Positions 1 through 12,010 of a DNA stretch of 64,000 nt are shown here, piece by piece (positions within the stretch are counted from its first letter, which is position 1; each line of letters opens with the position of its first letter). The notes beneath the pieces are model-generated. The model was not told the origin of the DNA, did no database searches, and saw only the letters and a list, made by a program, of their open reading frames with translations. Position numbers and translations under genes: made by a program. The DNA comes from Crocodylus rhombifer (Eukaryota > Chordata > Crocodylia > Crocodylidae): positions 1,122,319-1,186,318 of the forward strand of contig JAVSML010024335.1 of the NCBI GenBank assembly GCA_038503035.1. The letters run 5' to 3'.

Positions 1-948
1 TCGGTGATTTGAATCACTGTCCCAGATCATTTTGGCTAAATCTTATTTGGAGATTTGGCTGCTGCTGAATCTCTGAATCACGTAGGACCATCCCCCACCT
101 CCTCTCCCAGCCTGGGCAATGGCTGCCTCACCTGCCCCAGCTCCCTGCTCTTTGAAAAAAAAAAAAGCCCCAACTCACCGGGTGCTGCTGGGTGCGGGGA
201 GCAATCCCTGCTGCCCCCCACTGCCTCATGCTGTGGGGGGGGGGGCTCTGCATGAGGCCCTCCTCACTCCCCCATTCCCCCCATGGCTGTCCTGCCCACC
301 CCAGCTCCAGCCCTTTAAGGAAAAAAAGAAACAAAAAACCCCCAGACTCACGGGTTCCTGCTGGATGGAGGGTAATCCCTGCTGCCCCCCCCCCCCACTG
401 TGCCACACTATGTGGGGGGGGCTCTACATGAACCCCCTGAAGCCCTGAGGCCAATGCAAGAGTTGATGAATCTGTGGGGGGTTGTTTTTGTTTTTCCTAA
501 AGGGCCAGAGCTGGGGCAGATGGGGCAGCCATGAGGGAGCTGGGGGAACAGTTGGGAGTTGGGGGGCTAGTGACCAAGCACCAGGAGCTGGGGTGGGCGA
601 GGCAGTCATGGGGGGGCTGGGGGAGTGGACAGGGGCCAGGGGGATGAGGGATCAGGCAGGGGATGGGGCCTGGCAGGGGTCACTCCATGGTCCCCCTCCC
701 TCCTCTTCCAGCCCCCCCTCCCCTACTTACCAGCTCCGAGTCCAGCTCCAGCTCTCTGTTGCAGCGACCAGGGACTGCCTGAATCATTGAAGCTCTCCAA
801 ATCTTTTCCAGATTGATTCAGAGAGCTTCAAATTTATTTGGACCTTTTTATTGGTCCCCTGATTCAATTCAGATTTTGAGATCTGGCCACCAAATCAGGC
901 CAAATCTCCTCCGAATCAAATCAGCACCTGAAGCTTTGCACAGCCGTA
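1..948. mobile_element. hAT-like non-autonomous element, right part only
   Basis: The right end reads TTTGCACAGCCGTA, close to the reverse complement of the TAGGGCTGTGC terminus seen at 30348 and 15353. The first 20 bases contain TTGAATCACTGTCCC, which also occurs on the minus strand near the right end of the hAT element around 20064, so this is a subterminal motif of the same family. The interior (about 119-720) is GC-rich and built of imperfect direct and inverted units containing a run of A or T next to CCAGCTCC or its complement. The left end lies outside the window. The short open frames in it are low-complexity and not genes. Confidence 0.6.
119..535. repeat. Direct plus inverted minisatellite-like units inside the hAT-like element
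   Basis: A unit of about 164 bp starting near 119 (cytosine-rich, poly-A, CTGCTGGGTG, poly-G, GGCTCTGCATGA) recurs near 283. Part of it recurs inverted at about 485-535, where TTTTCCTAAAGGGCCAGAGC mirrors the 300-325 segment. This explains the long overlapping open frames on both strands here. Confidence 0.6.
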
Positions 949-2216
949 AAACACATCTTTCCCCTCGTGAGGACATGCCCCCATTGTCCACTAAAGAAGA
1001 GGAAGTGGCTGATCTGAGCTCTGGAAAGGACAGATATTTGAAGTTGATTTTTCTTATTTACTAGTGGATTCTAATCCTAACTAGAACATATTCAAAAAAG
1101 GATGCTTTGGGCTCTTCAGCTTTTCCCACTTCACTATTTTACTGGATGTACATCATTAATAGTGCTTTTAGAAGGAGACATAAGGAGCAAATGAAACAGA
1201 ACTATTAAGAAGAAAAGGAACAAGGGACTGACAGATTTTCCCACAGAGGAACAACAGATACATTATGGCCAATCCTTTAAGTTTGGGTCTCTGCTATAAA
1301 AATGCTGTTTCTGAGGAAACACATTCTCCAGGTGGCAATAATGGTACTGGATATAGCCATTTACTGCAATTTTCATTTGAGAGAGCAACTAGACATATTA
1401 TTACAGTCCACTACAATATCAGTATTTTGGTATGAACTGTTGAACCTTGGGTTCTCAATAAGTTATGTCCCAGATCCCCTATTCAAGCAAAATTGTATTT
1501 AGTTCAAGTGAGCAGAGAGCTGCTAGCTTTAATAGTGTTTTCCCTGTGTTGGGTGCCTAGAGACCCCAAATAAAGATAAAGCAGATTTATAGATGCTTTG
1601 TATTATATGAGTTGTCAATACTAAAGCACTGTTATCTTGGCTGGGGATCAGTCAGGTGCAGTGGCTCTCCCATACTCATTTTATGCAGACTGTGCCCCAT
1701 AAGATAGGTATTAGACAGATTTTGGAAGGAAAAAGTTAGAGAATGAAAGATCTAATTGTAGTATCAGTTACCCTCAAGTAAATTAGGAATATTTTTAGTG
1801 AAGTCAAGTAGGTTCATTATACTATAGGATTTTTCATGTTATAGTAATTAATGTAGGGCTCACATTGAGGACCTTACTCAACCATGACTTCTATTGAATT
1901 TAAACAGAAGTTTCTACAATAGGTCTTTAAATAAATTAGTTACTTCATCAGCATTCAAAGTCAAATTCACTTCAGATGAGGAATAAGATTTCATAGTATA
2001 CTGAAATCTGCATGGGCAGACAGCTTGCTTCAGCACCAGGGTAAGGGCTGGCCATAGAGATGCTTTGGCTGGCTACCAGAGCTTCTCTGTGGAGAACTGA
2101 GCCTCTGGTTGCCTCAGTGCATGGTCTGGGATTGTGCCTGCCTCACTTTTTCCCCCCATGGTTTTTTCTGACCCCTTGATATCCAGAGGTCTAATTTTGC
2201 CCATGTGGCAAATTTG

Positions 2217-2455
2217 CAGCGCAGAGACCATTTTTTCATTCTTCCATGTGCCTCCTGCAGTGTCTCAAAGGGCTTTGAGATGATGCAAGATGCACGTGTG
2301 TGCTTGTGTGGATGCACCCTAAATGTATAGCTTTTAATTCCTACTACAAATACAAATATAAAAAAGCAGCATGGGGAACATTTTCTCGTTCCTGCACGTG
2401 TCTCTTGCAGCATCTCAAATGCCTTTTGAATGCTCATTTGAATGCACCCTGAGAG
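2217..2455. repeat. Degenerate tandem duplication, two units
   Basis: Two units share the order CATTTT(T/C)TC.TTC, GTG(C/T)CTC(C/T)TGCAG, TCTCAAA, then GATGCACCCT or AATGCACCCT. The first runs roughly 2226-2320 and the second roughly 2377-2450. Class unknown; it may be an old MITE. Confidence 0.45.
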
Positions 2456-3396
2456 TTTAAACTACAGTCCCTGGGTTCCTGATTCTGATGCCATTTTCCC
2501 CTTTGTTCTCTTGCTGATATCACCCCAGTTCCTGGCTACCTCTCCCTCCTCAAGCTCCCACTGCCTGTCCCTGTCATGGGAGCAGGGGTGTGGTCCATGA
2601 AAATGAAAGAGTACCAGGGCCTGTGTGGTGCAGTGGGAATTACTCACTGAATGGCAGGGGAGGGACACTGATTGTCACCTCTGTATGTACAGGGGGCCGT
2701 ATGGTTTGGCACATCCACGTATCAGGGTCATGGGGTGCATTGGGGCACATTGGGGCTTGTCCTGTGTCCTCCCTGGAGGAGGAGCTTATGTAGGACATCA
2801 GTCCCTGTGCATGTGTAGGGGATAGGAAGAAGTGATTGGTACAGCAACAGGGAGAGGGGGAACTCACATGGTGTGTTGGGGGCAGAGCGGTGGGTGGGGC
2901 CTCACAGCACATGCCCCCAAGCCACTGAGAAATTGAATAGCCTTGTCTGAAAGTATGAGGTACAACAAAAATGTTTTAATTACTACCACTGTGTAAATGC
3001 TCCGTGTAATCAGGAAAAAAATCCCTCACACTGCATGTTTGCCTCGGGGTAACATATAAGAGAGAAGACTGCTAAAAGGCACTCCACTCATTTTGGAACT
3101 CACTATCATTTTAGGGTTCCCCAGAGCCCAAATTCATTAAGTTTCCTAGCACACTACAAAGTCTCTGTGTTTTTTTTATTGTGTGCTTGTAAGTAAAGCA
3201 ATACAACAATATGGATGAGACAATGATTGAACTTGTACTTTTTTAATATATAGGACAAGTGTTCATAGACCTAAGTGGATATTTATAAGTGTATTGTAGA
3301 AATTTATAGCAAAGCTGGCTACAAATAGTAAGACTTGATATTTAGCAGTTGTACTCTTGTTCATAGGGAATCTTTTTAATTAATTCTTAATCCTAG

Positions 3397-3412
3397 AAAT
3401 AAATAAATAAAT
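3397..3412 (+). repeat. (AAAT)n microsatellite
   Basis: Four consecutive AAAT units. Confidence 0.9.
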
Positions 3413-4017
3413 GGAACCACTGAGCTGTCCGGACTGTTTTTGTTATATAGCATGACAAAAATAATCAAGAAACAAAACTTGTCTGATGTTATAATTACTA
3501 TAACTTCAGTTGATGAAGGAACTAGGGATCTTTTGCATGCAACAGGTTAAAAAGTTGTCTTGTATTTTTTTTCCTCCTTCTCTTACAGAATAAGACTCCT
3601 AATAGAAGCTTAAACAAACCAGAGTAAGAGATGAACAAGGACAAGAGTGAAGATAATTATCTATTGTTATGGATTTTTCAGAACCTTTTTGTCCTGTTAA
3701 TAGGAACAGCTGATCTGTCAAATTTGCGTCCACAGAGAGAAGAAATGAATTACCCAAAATCAACCATGCAGTTATCACAGAACACTATTGTCTAGCATTG
3801 ACCTCAAGACAATCACAAAATCACCCTTTCTTTTTAATTTTCATTTTCACTTTCTGGAAAAGTTGGATGACAATTCTTTGATAGATGTTAGGTGTGTTAC
3901 ATCATAAACAAGAATAAGTAATATTTTTACAAATCGATGTGGTTGCTTTAGATTTATTATTTTTTAATTTTGCTTGTCCCTTTTCTTTAGGAGATTGGCT
4001 GAAAGTTATTAAAATGC

Positions 4018-4040
4018 TTTTTTTTTTTAAAAAAAAAAAA
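4018..4040. repeat. T11/A12 palindromic homopolymer run
   Basis: Eleven T directly followed by twelve A, able to fold on itself. Probably a replication-slippage product. Confidence 0.85.
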
Positions 4041-4203
4041 GGTACAAAACACATGAATACAGGCTAATTGAAGTTCCTGCCTTTTATCAGAGAGAGAAAA
4101 AATAAAGACAGAAGAGATGCCAATGGTACATATGTTCTTTCTTCTTTTTTCTTGAATACAGTTGTCACCAGTGATTTTAAAGAAAAGCAATTTAGCATTC
4201 TTT

Positions 4204-5174
4204 GGGTTTGTCTACACAAGATGCTTTTCTGCACAGTAGACTAATTTATTTCACAGTAAAGCATCACCACCTACACATGTGCACATTTGCTGTGCAGTAA
4301 ATGAGTCTACTGTGCAGTTAGCTGCTTTCCATAAATACAGGTAGTAAACCAGCTGCACAGGAGATACTGTGCAGTAACACTTATGTAGATGCTGACTGAA
4401 AATAAATTTGCTCCCAGTCAGCTGAGACACCAAGGGACCACAAGGGACAGGGAGCTGTCCATTCTCAGTCCTGGTGTTGCTCAGCTCCCTGGCTCCCCCC
4501 AGGATCTGGGAGATGATCAGTGCCAGGACTTGAGAGCTCTGTGCTCCCTGTCCCAGCTCCCAATGTGGAGCTGGCTGTTCTGCAGAGTAGGCAAGGGCTA
4601 GAAATCCAGTCTTCGTCTGTCCCCTAGAGCAGCTCTGTGTAGCAGTCAGTCCTCAGAGCAGTCAGACCTGCACCATTCAGAGCTGCTCTGGGGGACAGGC
4701 AAGGACTGGATTCCCAGCCCTTGCCTGCTCCCTAGAGCAGCCAGCTCCCACGCCAAGCAGGGCAGCTGCCATTGAGCCCCATGTCCCTCCCCCCACCCTC
4801 CCAGCCCATCAGGAAGCTCGCCAGCAGCTGCCCCACACCTGGGACAGCTCCCAGCAACCTCCCCTCCTGCCAAGCAGGCAGGGAGGCCCTGCTTGGCAAG
4901 GGACTTGCTGGCAGCTGTGTGTCCTGATGGGCAGAAGGCCAGGAAAGCTCTTCCTGCTATGGCGGCAGCTCTATTCTGGCCCCTTGCGTATCAGGTCCTC
5001 TCCTGCTGGCACAGGGACAGGAGCTGTCCTGGCTCTGTGCCCACTGGGACCAGCCCTCTGCCTCTTGCCAGCCTCCAGGAGAATGTAGATATGCTCCCAG
5101 GAAGATTTACTGCACAGTATTTTACTGTGCAATAAGCCTACTGCCTACTGTGAGTTAGTAGGACATGTAGACCC
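4204..5174. mobile_element. Harbinger-like MITE, copy 1
   Basis: The ends read GGGTTTGTCTACAC on the left and GTAGACCC on the right (4204 and 5174). The left arm repeats ACTGTGCAGTA modules in both orientations, for example around 4231-4250 and 4300-4320, and contains the family block GCTGACTG...AAATTTGCTCCCAGTCAGCTG at 4389-4425. The same block sits beside the ends of the copies at 46.4, 56.2 and 60.3 kb. The GC-rich middle has no coding similarity. The subterminal hairpin seen in other copies is degenerate here (right arm TACAGGTAGTA at 4336). Confidence 0.65.
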
Positions 5175-5184
5175 ACATAGTGTG

Positions 5185-8094
5185 TGTTCTTTAGATTGCA
5201 CATTAGATAGCACAAGGTAATTTTGTGGGTGTAGGCGCAACTGTACACATGCATCCACTGTTCTACCTAATATCTGGTCAGGCTTTGATATGTTCAGTTT
5301 AAATATTTTTATCATGTAATTGGTTATATTCCAGGATATATTTAAGGGGTTGCAACATTTCAGTCTCTTAATGTGTCAAGCAACATCTCATGCTATGTGC
5401 AATCTTCTCTTACCAGTGTGAATCCTCATGCTGTATTTCATATTTCAGTTTCTTTAATTATTTAACATTTTTTTAACAATTATCATTTTGTGACCATTCA
5501 CATGAGGTATACCAGTCTCTGAAATGTTAAGACAAAACAGGCAAAAAGGGTATATAAATGCCAGGCTGAAGCTAATGTAAAAGTCTGAGTGAATAATAAC
5601 AGTTTTTGCTAAGACTTAAAGGTATAGGTATATCTATTTGAAATAGCAGAAGATATCACATTATGTACTTCCAACCCAGTAGGCTTGTCTCTTGTATGTG
5701 AGCAATTTTTATCTGTGCTTTAAAGATTCTGATTAAATTTCTTTCATTTATTGACCAATTGAATAGTTAAACTGATTTTTTTGCCATATGCAGGTCATTT
5801 CAATTTACTTAGAAGCAGTTTATAAGCGTGTAGCTAATTGAACTCTTGTAAACATTCACATTTGTCTTTGTGGTATGGTATTCCATTTGAGGGCCTTTAC
5901 AATCCATGCTCTCATAACTTTTAAATTAAAGAAACCTCCACAGGAAGAAATTTGATTTTGATTGAGCCATTTCAGGTATAAAAGCTTGTAAAAGACTTGG
6001 GCAGTACCTGCAAAAGTTGAAAGCATGTCCAAATATGATGATAATAGATTAATATTTTGCCATAAAATATTGAAACAACAGATGGAAGTAGCCATATATC
6101 ATGTTACTTTACTAGACATACTAATGTTGTTTTTCCCTTCAGGATTCTCATTGATTGCTCAGTTTAAAACTAAACATTTAATTCACAGGTAAAATAAAGC
6201 TTGCTTGTCTATTGATTATGTCATTTTTCTCCAAACCCATCAATTATCTTTGCAATTAAAATGATAATAGTTTTGCCTTAATATTTTACATAAAACACTT
6301 GACTTTGAGCATTGGCTATTAGGTAACAACTCTATTTGCCTTCTAATGCAAAGTTATATTTTTAAGCCCCAAAAATTATTAGCAAAAAAAAAGCATTGAC
6401 TTGTATGAACAGATTTTCATTTCTAAGCAGGAGCCCTCAGAAGATGGCAGCTTTAGGCATTTCCCCCAGTTGTCCCATCAATATGAGATATATGGTCCCT
6501 AGTGTCTAAGGTTAATATATCTTGCACATGGTAAGAAAGGCTTCAGAATGAAGGGACTCTGTATTCATCAATACAGGCTTCATCTTTCACTGTCCTTCAT
6601 TCACCAAGTACAGCTGTAAACTTACCTAGCTGCAAGACAGTAGAGAATTAGACTACCAGCTTTACTACCCACTCATATTTCACACCCCTTGATATTTTAT
6701 TAGACTGATATGAAATGCAGTGAAAAGAATTATGTCACTACTCTATTTGGTCTAAATGGGTGAAGGAATTGATGTTCTGGCCTGACTTGACAACTGAAGG
6801 GTGAGTTCTCTAATTCAGTTAGTACCAGAAGTAGAAAAGTCAAAGTATTTTCTTCTCCATACTCTGACTTGGCACTCTGAGGCCTATGCATTTGGCTAGA
6901 GCTTTGGTTTTCAGAATTATACATCTATGTTTGTTCTTATTTCTTGAAAACTCTGATTAAAGGAAAACATCCTATTACATCCAAATTTAACTACATTGTA
7001 TTTAGAAAGCACATCATAGCAACCAAGTGAAGTTAACACAAACAAATAAAAAACACAGTGACTAACCAGATTTTTTTCCCCATGTGAAGTCCATAAACCT
7101 ATGCCTCTATATCCCTCCAATCCCCAAAACCTAGTCTTTTAGTCATAAAGAAACACCAGGTAACTCCCAGAGTAAATGTGGTGCCTTTACACCCCACCCC
7201 AGCCAAATGCAAGCCTTTCTGAAGAGGAGCTTTTATACATTCTTCTATGCATCAGGGCACCTACTGGATAATGGTTGCCTGAACATAATTACTCCTTAAT
7301 TATCACCTGTTACACTTTTACCTGTTTCACTCACAAACCCTAGCAACTTCTATCTGGCTTAATTATCAGATTTTCAGCAATCTTCACTGGCACAGAAAAA
7401 GGCACCAGACCGTACACAAGGAAGTAAGCAGAATTTGGGTATCTAAACCCTGAACTCTGATCCAAAATGCTCTGCTATACTGTTGCCAAATCTTTAAAGT
7501 GTCTACACCCCTAATTTGTCCTGTTTGACTATATAGGTAGCAGAAGTTGTGATTCTGTGTATTTCCAGCATCATTGATTAGGTCATGGGTACGCCTGACT
7601 GGGGTTTAGAAGCAGACTTTTCTGCTCCCAAGTACCTTGTGGCATTTAGTATGGTAGGTTTTAGAGCAAACCTAATACACCAGAGTTGGGCTCCCCACAT
7701 TTCTAACAGAAGAACATTGGGACCCATGCATGAGCTATTAGAGCTATTAATTCAATGAAACTCAGCTTTTTAGAATCCAGGTCTTGTATTAGAGCTGGAT
7801 TCTAAATCCTTTGTGGACCAAGTTCCTAGACATTTCTAAAAATTCTACTAGGTACCTATGGAATAGGCAACTTTAGATTCATAAATACCTTTTACATTGG
7901 GTTCTTGCAATCTCTAGATGACTGGTGTAATATGAAGCTAAAGGTGCCTCCCAGATGTATTTATTATTCTATGGTTTTTGTGCTTTCCATTTTTGACTCA
8001 GAACTATAGTATGTCTCACCATACACAATGGTTTGGTGAGACATACGAGAGAAATAACCCAATACTATTAGATACTGACCAGAAAGTTTTCTAC
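5185..8094. other. AT-rich intergenic sequence, no gene seen
   Basis: I see no protein-like frame, RNA gene or clear repeat family. Short open frames on both strands are of random length for this composition. Confidence 0.55.
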
Positions 8095-9068
8095 TTTGTG
8101 TAACATCTTCATTAATGATGTGTAACATCTTCATTAATGATGTGGACATTGGAATCAGAAGTAGATTGGCCGAGTTCACCGATGACACTAAACTCTGGGG
8201 CAAAGCATCCACACCAGAAGACAAGTGAGTGATCCAGGCTGACGTGGACAGGCTCAGCAAATGGGCAGATGAGAACCTGATGGTGTTTAACACTGAAAAA
8301 TGCACGGTTCTCCACCTTGGGAGGAAAAACCTGCAGCATCCTTATAGGCTCGGCAGTGCTACACTGGCTAGCACCATGAAAGAAAGAGACTTGGGAGTCA
8401 TCATTGACCACAAGATGAACATGAGCCTTCAATGCGATGCTGCTGCTAGTAAAGCAAGTAAAATGCTGGTTTGCATCCATAGATGCTACTCAAGCAAATC
8501 CCAGGATGTCATTCTCCCCTTGTACTTGGCCTTGGTAAGGCTGCAGCTGTTGTACTGCATCCAGTTTTGGGCCCCACAATTCAAAAAGGATGCAGAGAAG
8601 CTTGAGAGAGTCCAGAGAAGAGCCACGTGCATGATTGGAGGTCAAGAAAACAGACCTTATGATGACAGGCTGAGAGCTATAGGGCTATTTAGCCTGGAAA
8701 AGGGCAGGCTCAGGGGTGAGCTGATGGCCACCTATAAGGTTATCAGAGGTGACCACCAGTATCTGGGGGAACATTTGTTAACCAGAGCACCTCAAGGGAT
8801 GGTGAGGTGGAATGGTTATAAACTACTGCAAGACCATTTCAGGCTGGACATAAGGAAGAACTTCTTTACTGTTTGAGCCCCAAAGGTCTGGAATAGCCTG
8901 CCATCGAGGTGGTTTAAGCACCTACACTGAACACCTTCAAGAGAAATTTGGATGCTTATCTTGCTGAGATCCTATGACCCCAGCTGACTTCTTGCCATTG
9001 GGCAGGGGGCTAGACTCAGTTATCTTCTGAGGTCCCTTTCAGCCCTAATGTCTATGAAATATATGAAA
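8095..9068 (+). pseudogene. CR1 LINE fragment: RT C-terminal half to 3' end
   Basis: Non-LTR retrotransposon ORF2 remnant, which in an intact element supplies the reverse transcriptase for target-primed integration. The frame starts at NIFINDV, just after the point where CR1 RTs have the VLGPLLF block. It passes the catalytic motif C as EFTDDTKLWG and continues through the thumb/C-terminal region (LVRLQLLYCIQFWAPQFKK, RLDIRKNFFTV). One open stretch of 215 codons covers 8229-8876, with a stop at 8226 and others downstream. The 3' UTR ends in CCCTAATGTCTATGAAAT, the usual CR1 tail. It is 5'-truncated, as most CR1 insertions are. The minus-strand copy at 13240-13903 is the same subfamily, matching nearly base for base over the tail. 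Confidence 0.92.
8101..8144 (+). repeat. Exact 22-bp tandem duplication at the CR1 5' junction
   Basis: TAACATCTTCATTAATGATGTG occupies 8101-8122 and 8123-8144 without a mismatch. It encodes the NIFINDV block of the CR1 RT twice. It lies exactly at the 5' edge of the CR1 similarity. Confidence 0.95.
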
Positions 9069-9784
9069 CTAACTGAATATTATGTTTTAAAAGGTGAAAG
9101 CTGAATTTTTTACCCAAGTCTAATAGTTCATTGGGTTAGCATGGTTAAAGCATGACAATCTTTAGAGCCAACAGCACAAAAGGGAGTGATGTGGCTCATA
9201 TTACCTTTAACTCCTGAACTTGAATGATCAAATGCTGATTTACAGCTGGGCCAACTGAAGACAGCTTTCAGAACAAGACTGAAAGAGTGCTTATAACTTG
9301 ACTCTGAAGCCAAAATGAGGTACTTTACCACTCTTCCAGCATGCCCCAACTGTTTAAAAGTTACTATAATGAAAAATTTGGAATTTTTATTCTGATTTTG
9401 CAATTAACTTTAATAAATGGGAAGGACTGTGGTCCAATTAACTGAGCTCTTAAATTCCAAAAGACTTTAATAATTTTCCTGGCTTTGTGTTCCTTTAGAA
9501 AAGTTAATAGAACCTCTCTGTGCCTTAATTTTCTTATTGCATGGAGCCTGGGAACAAGCAGGAAGAATTGGAAATCCTTGCACAGTCATGGAACTATGAC
9601 ATGGTTGGAATAACAGGGCATTTATACACATAATCTGGGGTGGAGTTGGGGGCACTTCAATTACAGAGGTTCTAAGAGGTTGAGTTAAAACACCCCTGCC
9701 ACCATTTTGAAACATGGGGATGCTGAATATATGTGATGCAGAGACTGCTGGTGTGCTAGTTAGCATGCTCCAGAAGACTTCATT
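9069..9784. other. Unassigned sequence between CR1 pieces
   Basis: No recognisable coding or repeat similarity. It separates the CR1 3' end at 9068 from the CR1 endonuclease fragment beginning near 9785. Confidence 0.5.
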
Positions 9785-10930
9785 AATCAAGTCTCATCTG
9801 CTAATTAAGACATATCAGGGCAGAGGTCCATCATGTGTACAGGCGCCCACAGAGATTTGGTGGGATACCTCCCATGACTGGAGCACTGTGGATGGGTATA
9901 ACCTGTTCAGGAAAGACAGGCGAGGGAGAAGAGGAGGAGGAGTTGAACTTTATATAAAGAGCCATATGATTGCTCAGATCTCTACTGTGGAACTGTAGAT
10001 AGGCCTGTTGAAAGTCTCTGGGTTAGGGTCAGAGGAGAAAGCAATAAGGGTGATGTCATGGTGGGGATGTGCTATAGACCACTAGACCAGGAGGAAGTGG
10101 TAGATGAGGCTTTCTTCAAACAGCTAGCAGAAATTTCCTGATCATAGGCCCTAGGGGACTTCAATCACCCTGACACCTGCTGGGAGGACAATACAGAAGT
10201 GCACAGGCAATCCAGGAAGTTTTGGAGGAGTGGTGGGGACAACTTCCTGGTGCAGGTGATGGAGTAGCCAACTAGGGGCCATGCTTTTCTTGACATGCAA
10301 CTCACAAACGGGGAAGAACTGGTGGGGAATGTACTAGTAGATTGCAACTTGGGTAGCAGTGACCACAATATGATTGAGTTTAGGATCCTGAGGAAAGGAA
10401 AGATAGAGAGCAGCAAAGTAAGGACTCTGGACTGCAGAAAAGCAGGTTTCAACTTGCTTAGGGAACTCAAGGGCAGGATCCTCTGGGAAGCCAGTCTGAG
10501 GGTGAAAGAAGTCCAGGAGGGCTGGCTATACTTTAAAGAAGCCTTACTGAGAGTGCAGGAACAAACCATCCTGATGCGCAGGAAGACTAGGAAGTATGGG
10601 AGAACACCAGCACAGAATTCTTCAGTAACCAAATCACAGAAAAGAAGCTTATAAGAAGTGGAAACTTGGCAAATAACTAGAGAGGACTATAAGAGTATTA
10701 CTCAGGCATGCAGGGTAGTCAGGAAGGCCAAAGTGCAATTGGAGTTGCAGCTAGCAAGGGATGTGAAGGGTAACGAGAACAATTTCTACAAGTATGTCAG
10801 TAATAAGAGGGAAAGTTTGGGTTCTTTACTGAATGGGAAAGGCAAACTAGTGACAGAGGATGCAGAAAAGGCTGAGGTACTCAATGTCTCTTTCACTTCA
10901 GTCTTCATAAACAAGGTCAGCTCCCAGACT
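9785..10930 (+). pseudogene. CR1 LINE ORF2 fragment: endonuclease and linker
   Basis: CR1 ORF2 N-terminal half. The apurinic-type endonuclease shows EIWWDTSHDW (canonical ETWWD), DGYNLFRKDRRGRRGGGV, then after frame changes ALGDFNHPDTCW and the catalytic-region LGSSDHNMIEF. The linker continues as FYKYVSNKRES and EKAEVLNVSFTSVFINKVSS, the segment that normally leads into the RT domain. At about 10930 the similarity on this strand stops and RT similarity continues on the opposite strand. It has no CR1 3' tail, so it is not a simple CR1 insertion end. Several stops and frameshifts make it non-functional. Confidence 0.88.
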
Positions 10931-11490
10931 ATTGCACCCGGCACCAACCCCTGTAGGACACTGCTGTCCACTTCTCATCAGGATGACACAGATCCATTCA
11001 TTATGGTTCTTTGGGTCCTATCCTGCAGCCAGTTTCTTACCCACCTGACTGTCTCAGAGTTAACCCCACAATCCTCCAATTTTCTCAAAAGGACATCGTG
11101 GGATACTAGATCAAAGGCCTTTTGGAAGTCAAGGTATACAATGCCAATCCGTTCTCTCATGTCTACGTGGCGAGTTACCTGGTCACAGAAGATGAGGTTG
11201 GCCATCGTTCAGAATCTTACCTTCTGCAAGTTTATCGCAGATAGACTCCTTGATGAACTTTTCTAGAATATTCCCTAGGATGGAAGTTAGGCTGATTTGT
11301 TTATAGTTACCTGGGTCCTCCCTCCTGCCCTTCTTGTGGATGGACACAACATTGGCTTTCTTTCAGTCCTCAAGGACTTCTCCAGAGTGCCATGAGTTGC
11401 AGAAGAGTTTTGCCAGGGGTTCCACAATGACTTTGTCCAGCTTCTTCAGCACTCTTGGATGGAGTTCATCCGGTCCCGCTGATTTTTATA
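10930..11490 (-). pseudogene. CR1 LINE ORF2 fragment: RT N-terminal half, inverted
   Basis: Read on the minus strand from 11490, this gives KSAGPDELHPRVLKKLD, KKGRREDPGNY (fingers), then YLDFQKAFDLVSHDVLL with the motif A aspartate, RNWLQDRTQRTIMNGS and SSVLQGLV (canonical SGVPQGSVLG). It stops at about the point where the 8095-9068 copy begins. It abuts the plus-strand linker fragment tail to tail. It lacks a 3' end, which CR1 insertions normally keep, so inversion within an older copy is a better explanation than a separate insertion. One frameshift near 11205 and two stops before the SSVLQG block. Confidence 0.88.
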
Positions 11491-11632
11491 TGTTTATTTT
11501 TAAATTGGTCACACACCAGTTCTATGGCAATAATAGGAAGGCAATTATTCCTACCACAGCTAACTTTGCTGGAGCCCTCGTACCTCTGGGGCCCCCTGCA
11601 TCCTGTGCAGATGGCCAGATGCCCAACTAACC

Positions 11633-11884
11633 TACTTCTGGTGCAGAGAGAAGGGGCACCAGGTCTGGGATTGCCCCTGGGTAGACTGTGGGTATTCATT
11701 TGCTTACCTTAGTGTACAAGGTGGGGAAAACCCTGACCTGAGGATCTGTGTGTTCCCCATAAATATTGGGGAAGTCTGGACTGTTGGGCTTATGCACTCT
11801 GGCTCAGGTCAGGCATTTGTCCAGGCACAATGTGTGAAGTCAAAGCTGTATCATATCAACCTGTTAAAGCTCTCTATTGCCTGA
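11633..11884 (+). pseudogene. Gypsy gag zinc knuckle and protease remnant
   Basis: The frame from 11633 reads YFWCREKGHQVWDCP, a CCHC knuckle spacing (C-x2-C-x4-H-x4-C) with the first cysteine changed to tyrosine. About 50 residues later it reads VGLMHSGSGQAFVQAQ, placed like the retropepsin active-site block (normally D-S-G), with the aspartate now histidine. The frame ends at a stop at 11882. In gypsy-type elements the knuckle binds genomic RNA and the protease matures Gag-Pol; both key residues are missing here. Identification rests on spacing and on the RT that follows, so it is moderate. Confidence 0.6.
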
Positions 11885-11943
11885 GAACCTTTCTTGATGT
11901 TCCTGAACTAGGAAGAAAATCCCTTCAGGGGTTCTGGGGGCAT

Positions 11944-12010
11944 TTATTTCATAGACATTAGGGCTGGAAGGGACCTCGGGAGATCATCGAGTCCAGCCCC
12001 CAATGTTCTA
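11944..12010 (-). mobile_element. CR1 3' terminal fragment
   Basis: Reads TTTCATAGACATTAGGGCTG then GAAGGGACCTCGGGAGATCATC, the reverse complement of a CR1 tail. Only about 65 bp are recognisable, so it is either a severely 5'-truncated insertion or the remains of one. Confidence 0.75.

Larger units (their letters stand above)
957..4200. other. AT-rich intergenic sequence, no gene seen
   Basis: No recognisable coding or RNA gene. It holds a degenerate tandem repeat at 2217-2455, a short AAAT tract at 3397-3412 and a T11/A12 run at 4018-4040. Open frames are short and lack protein-like composition. Confidence 0.6.

Noticed and set aside
9785..11490. Twin-priming 5' inversion of a single CR1 insertion
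   Set aside because: Twin priming leaves the inverted 5' part upstream of a 3' part with a tail; here the inverted RT lies downstream of a plus-strand 5' part and neither has a tail, so the geometry does not fit.
11455..11712. 85-codon open frame over the zinc-knuckle region
   Set aside because: It is the wrong frame; the knuckle and protease motifs appear only in the frame starting at 11633.
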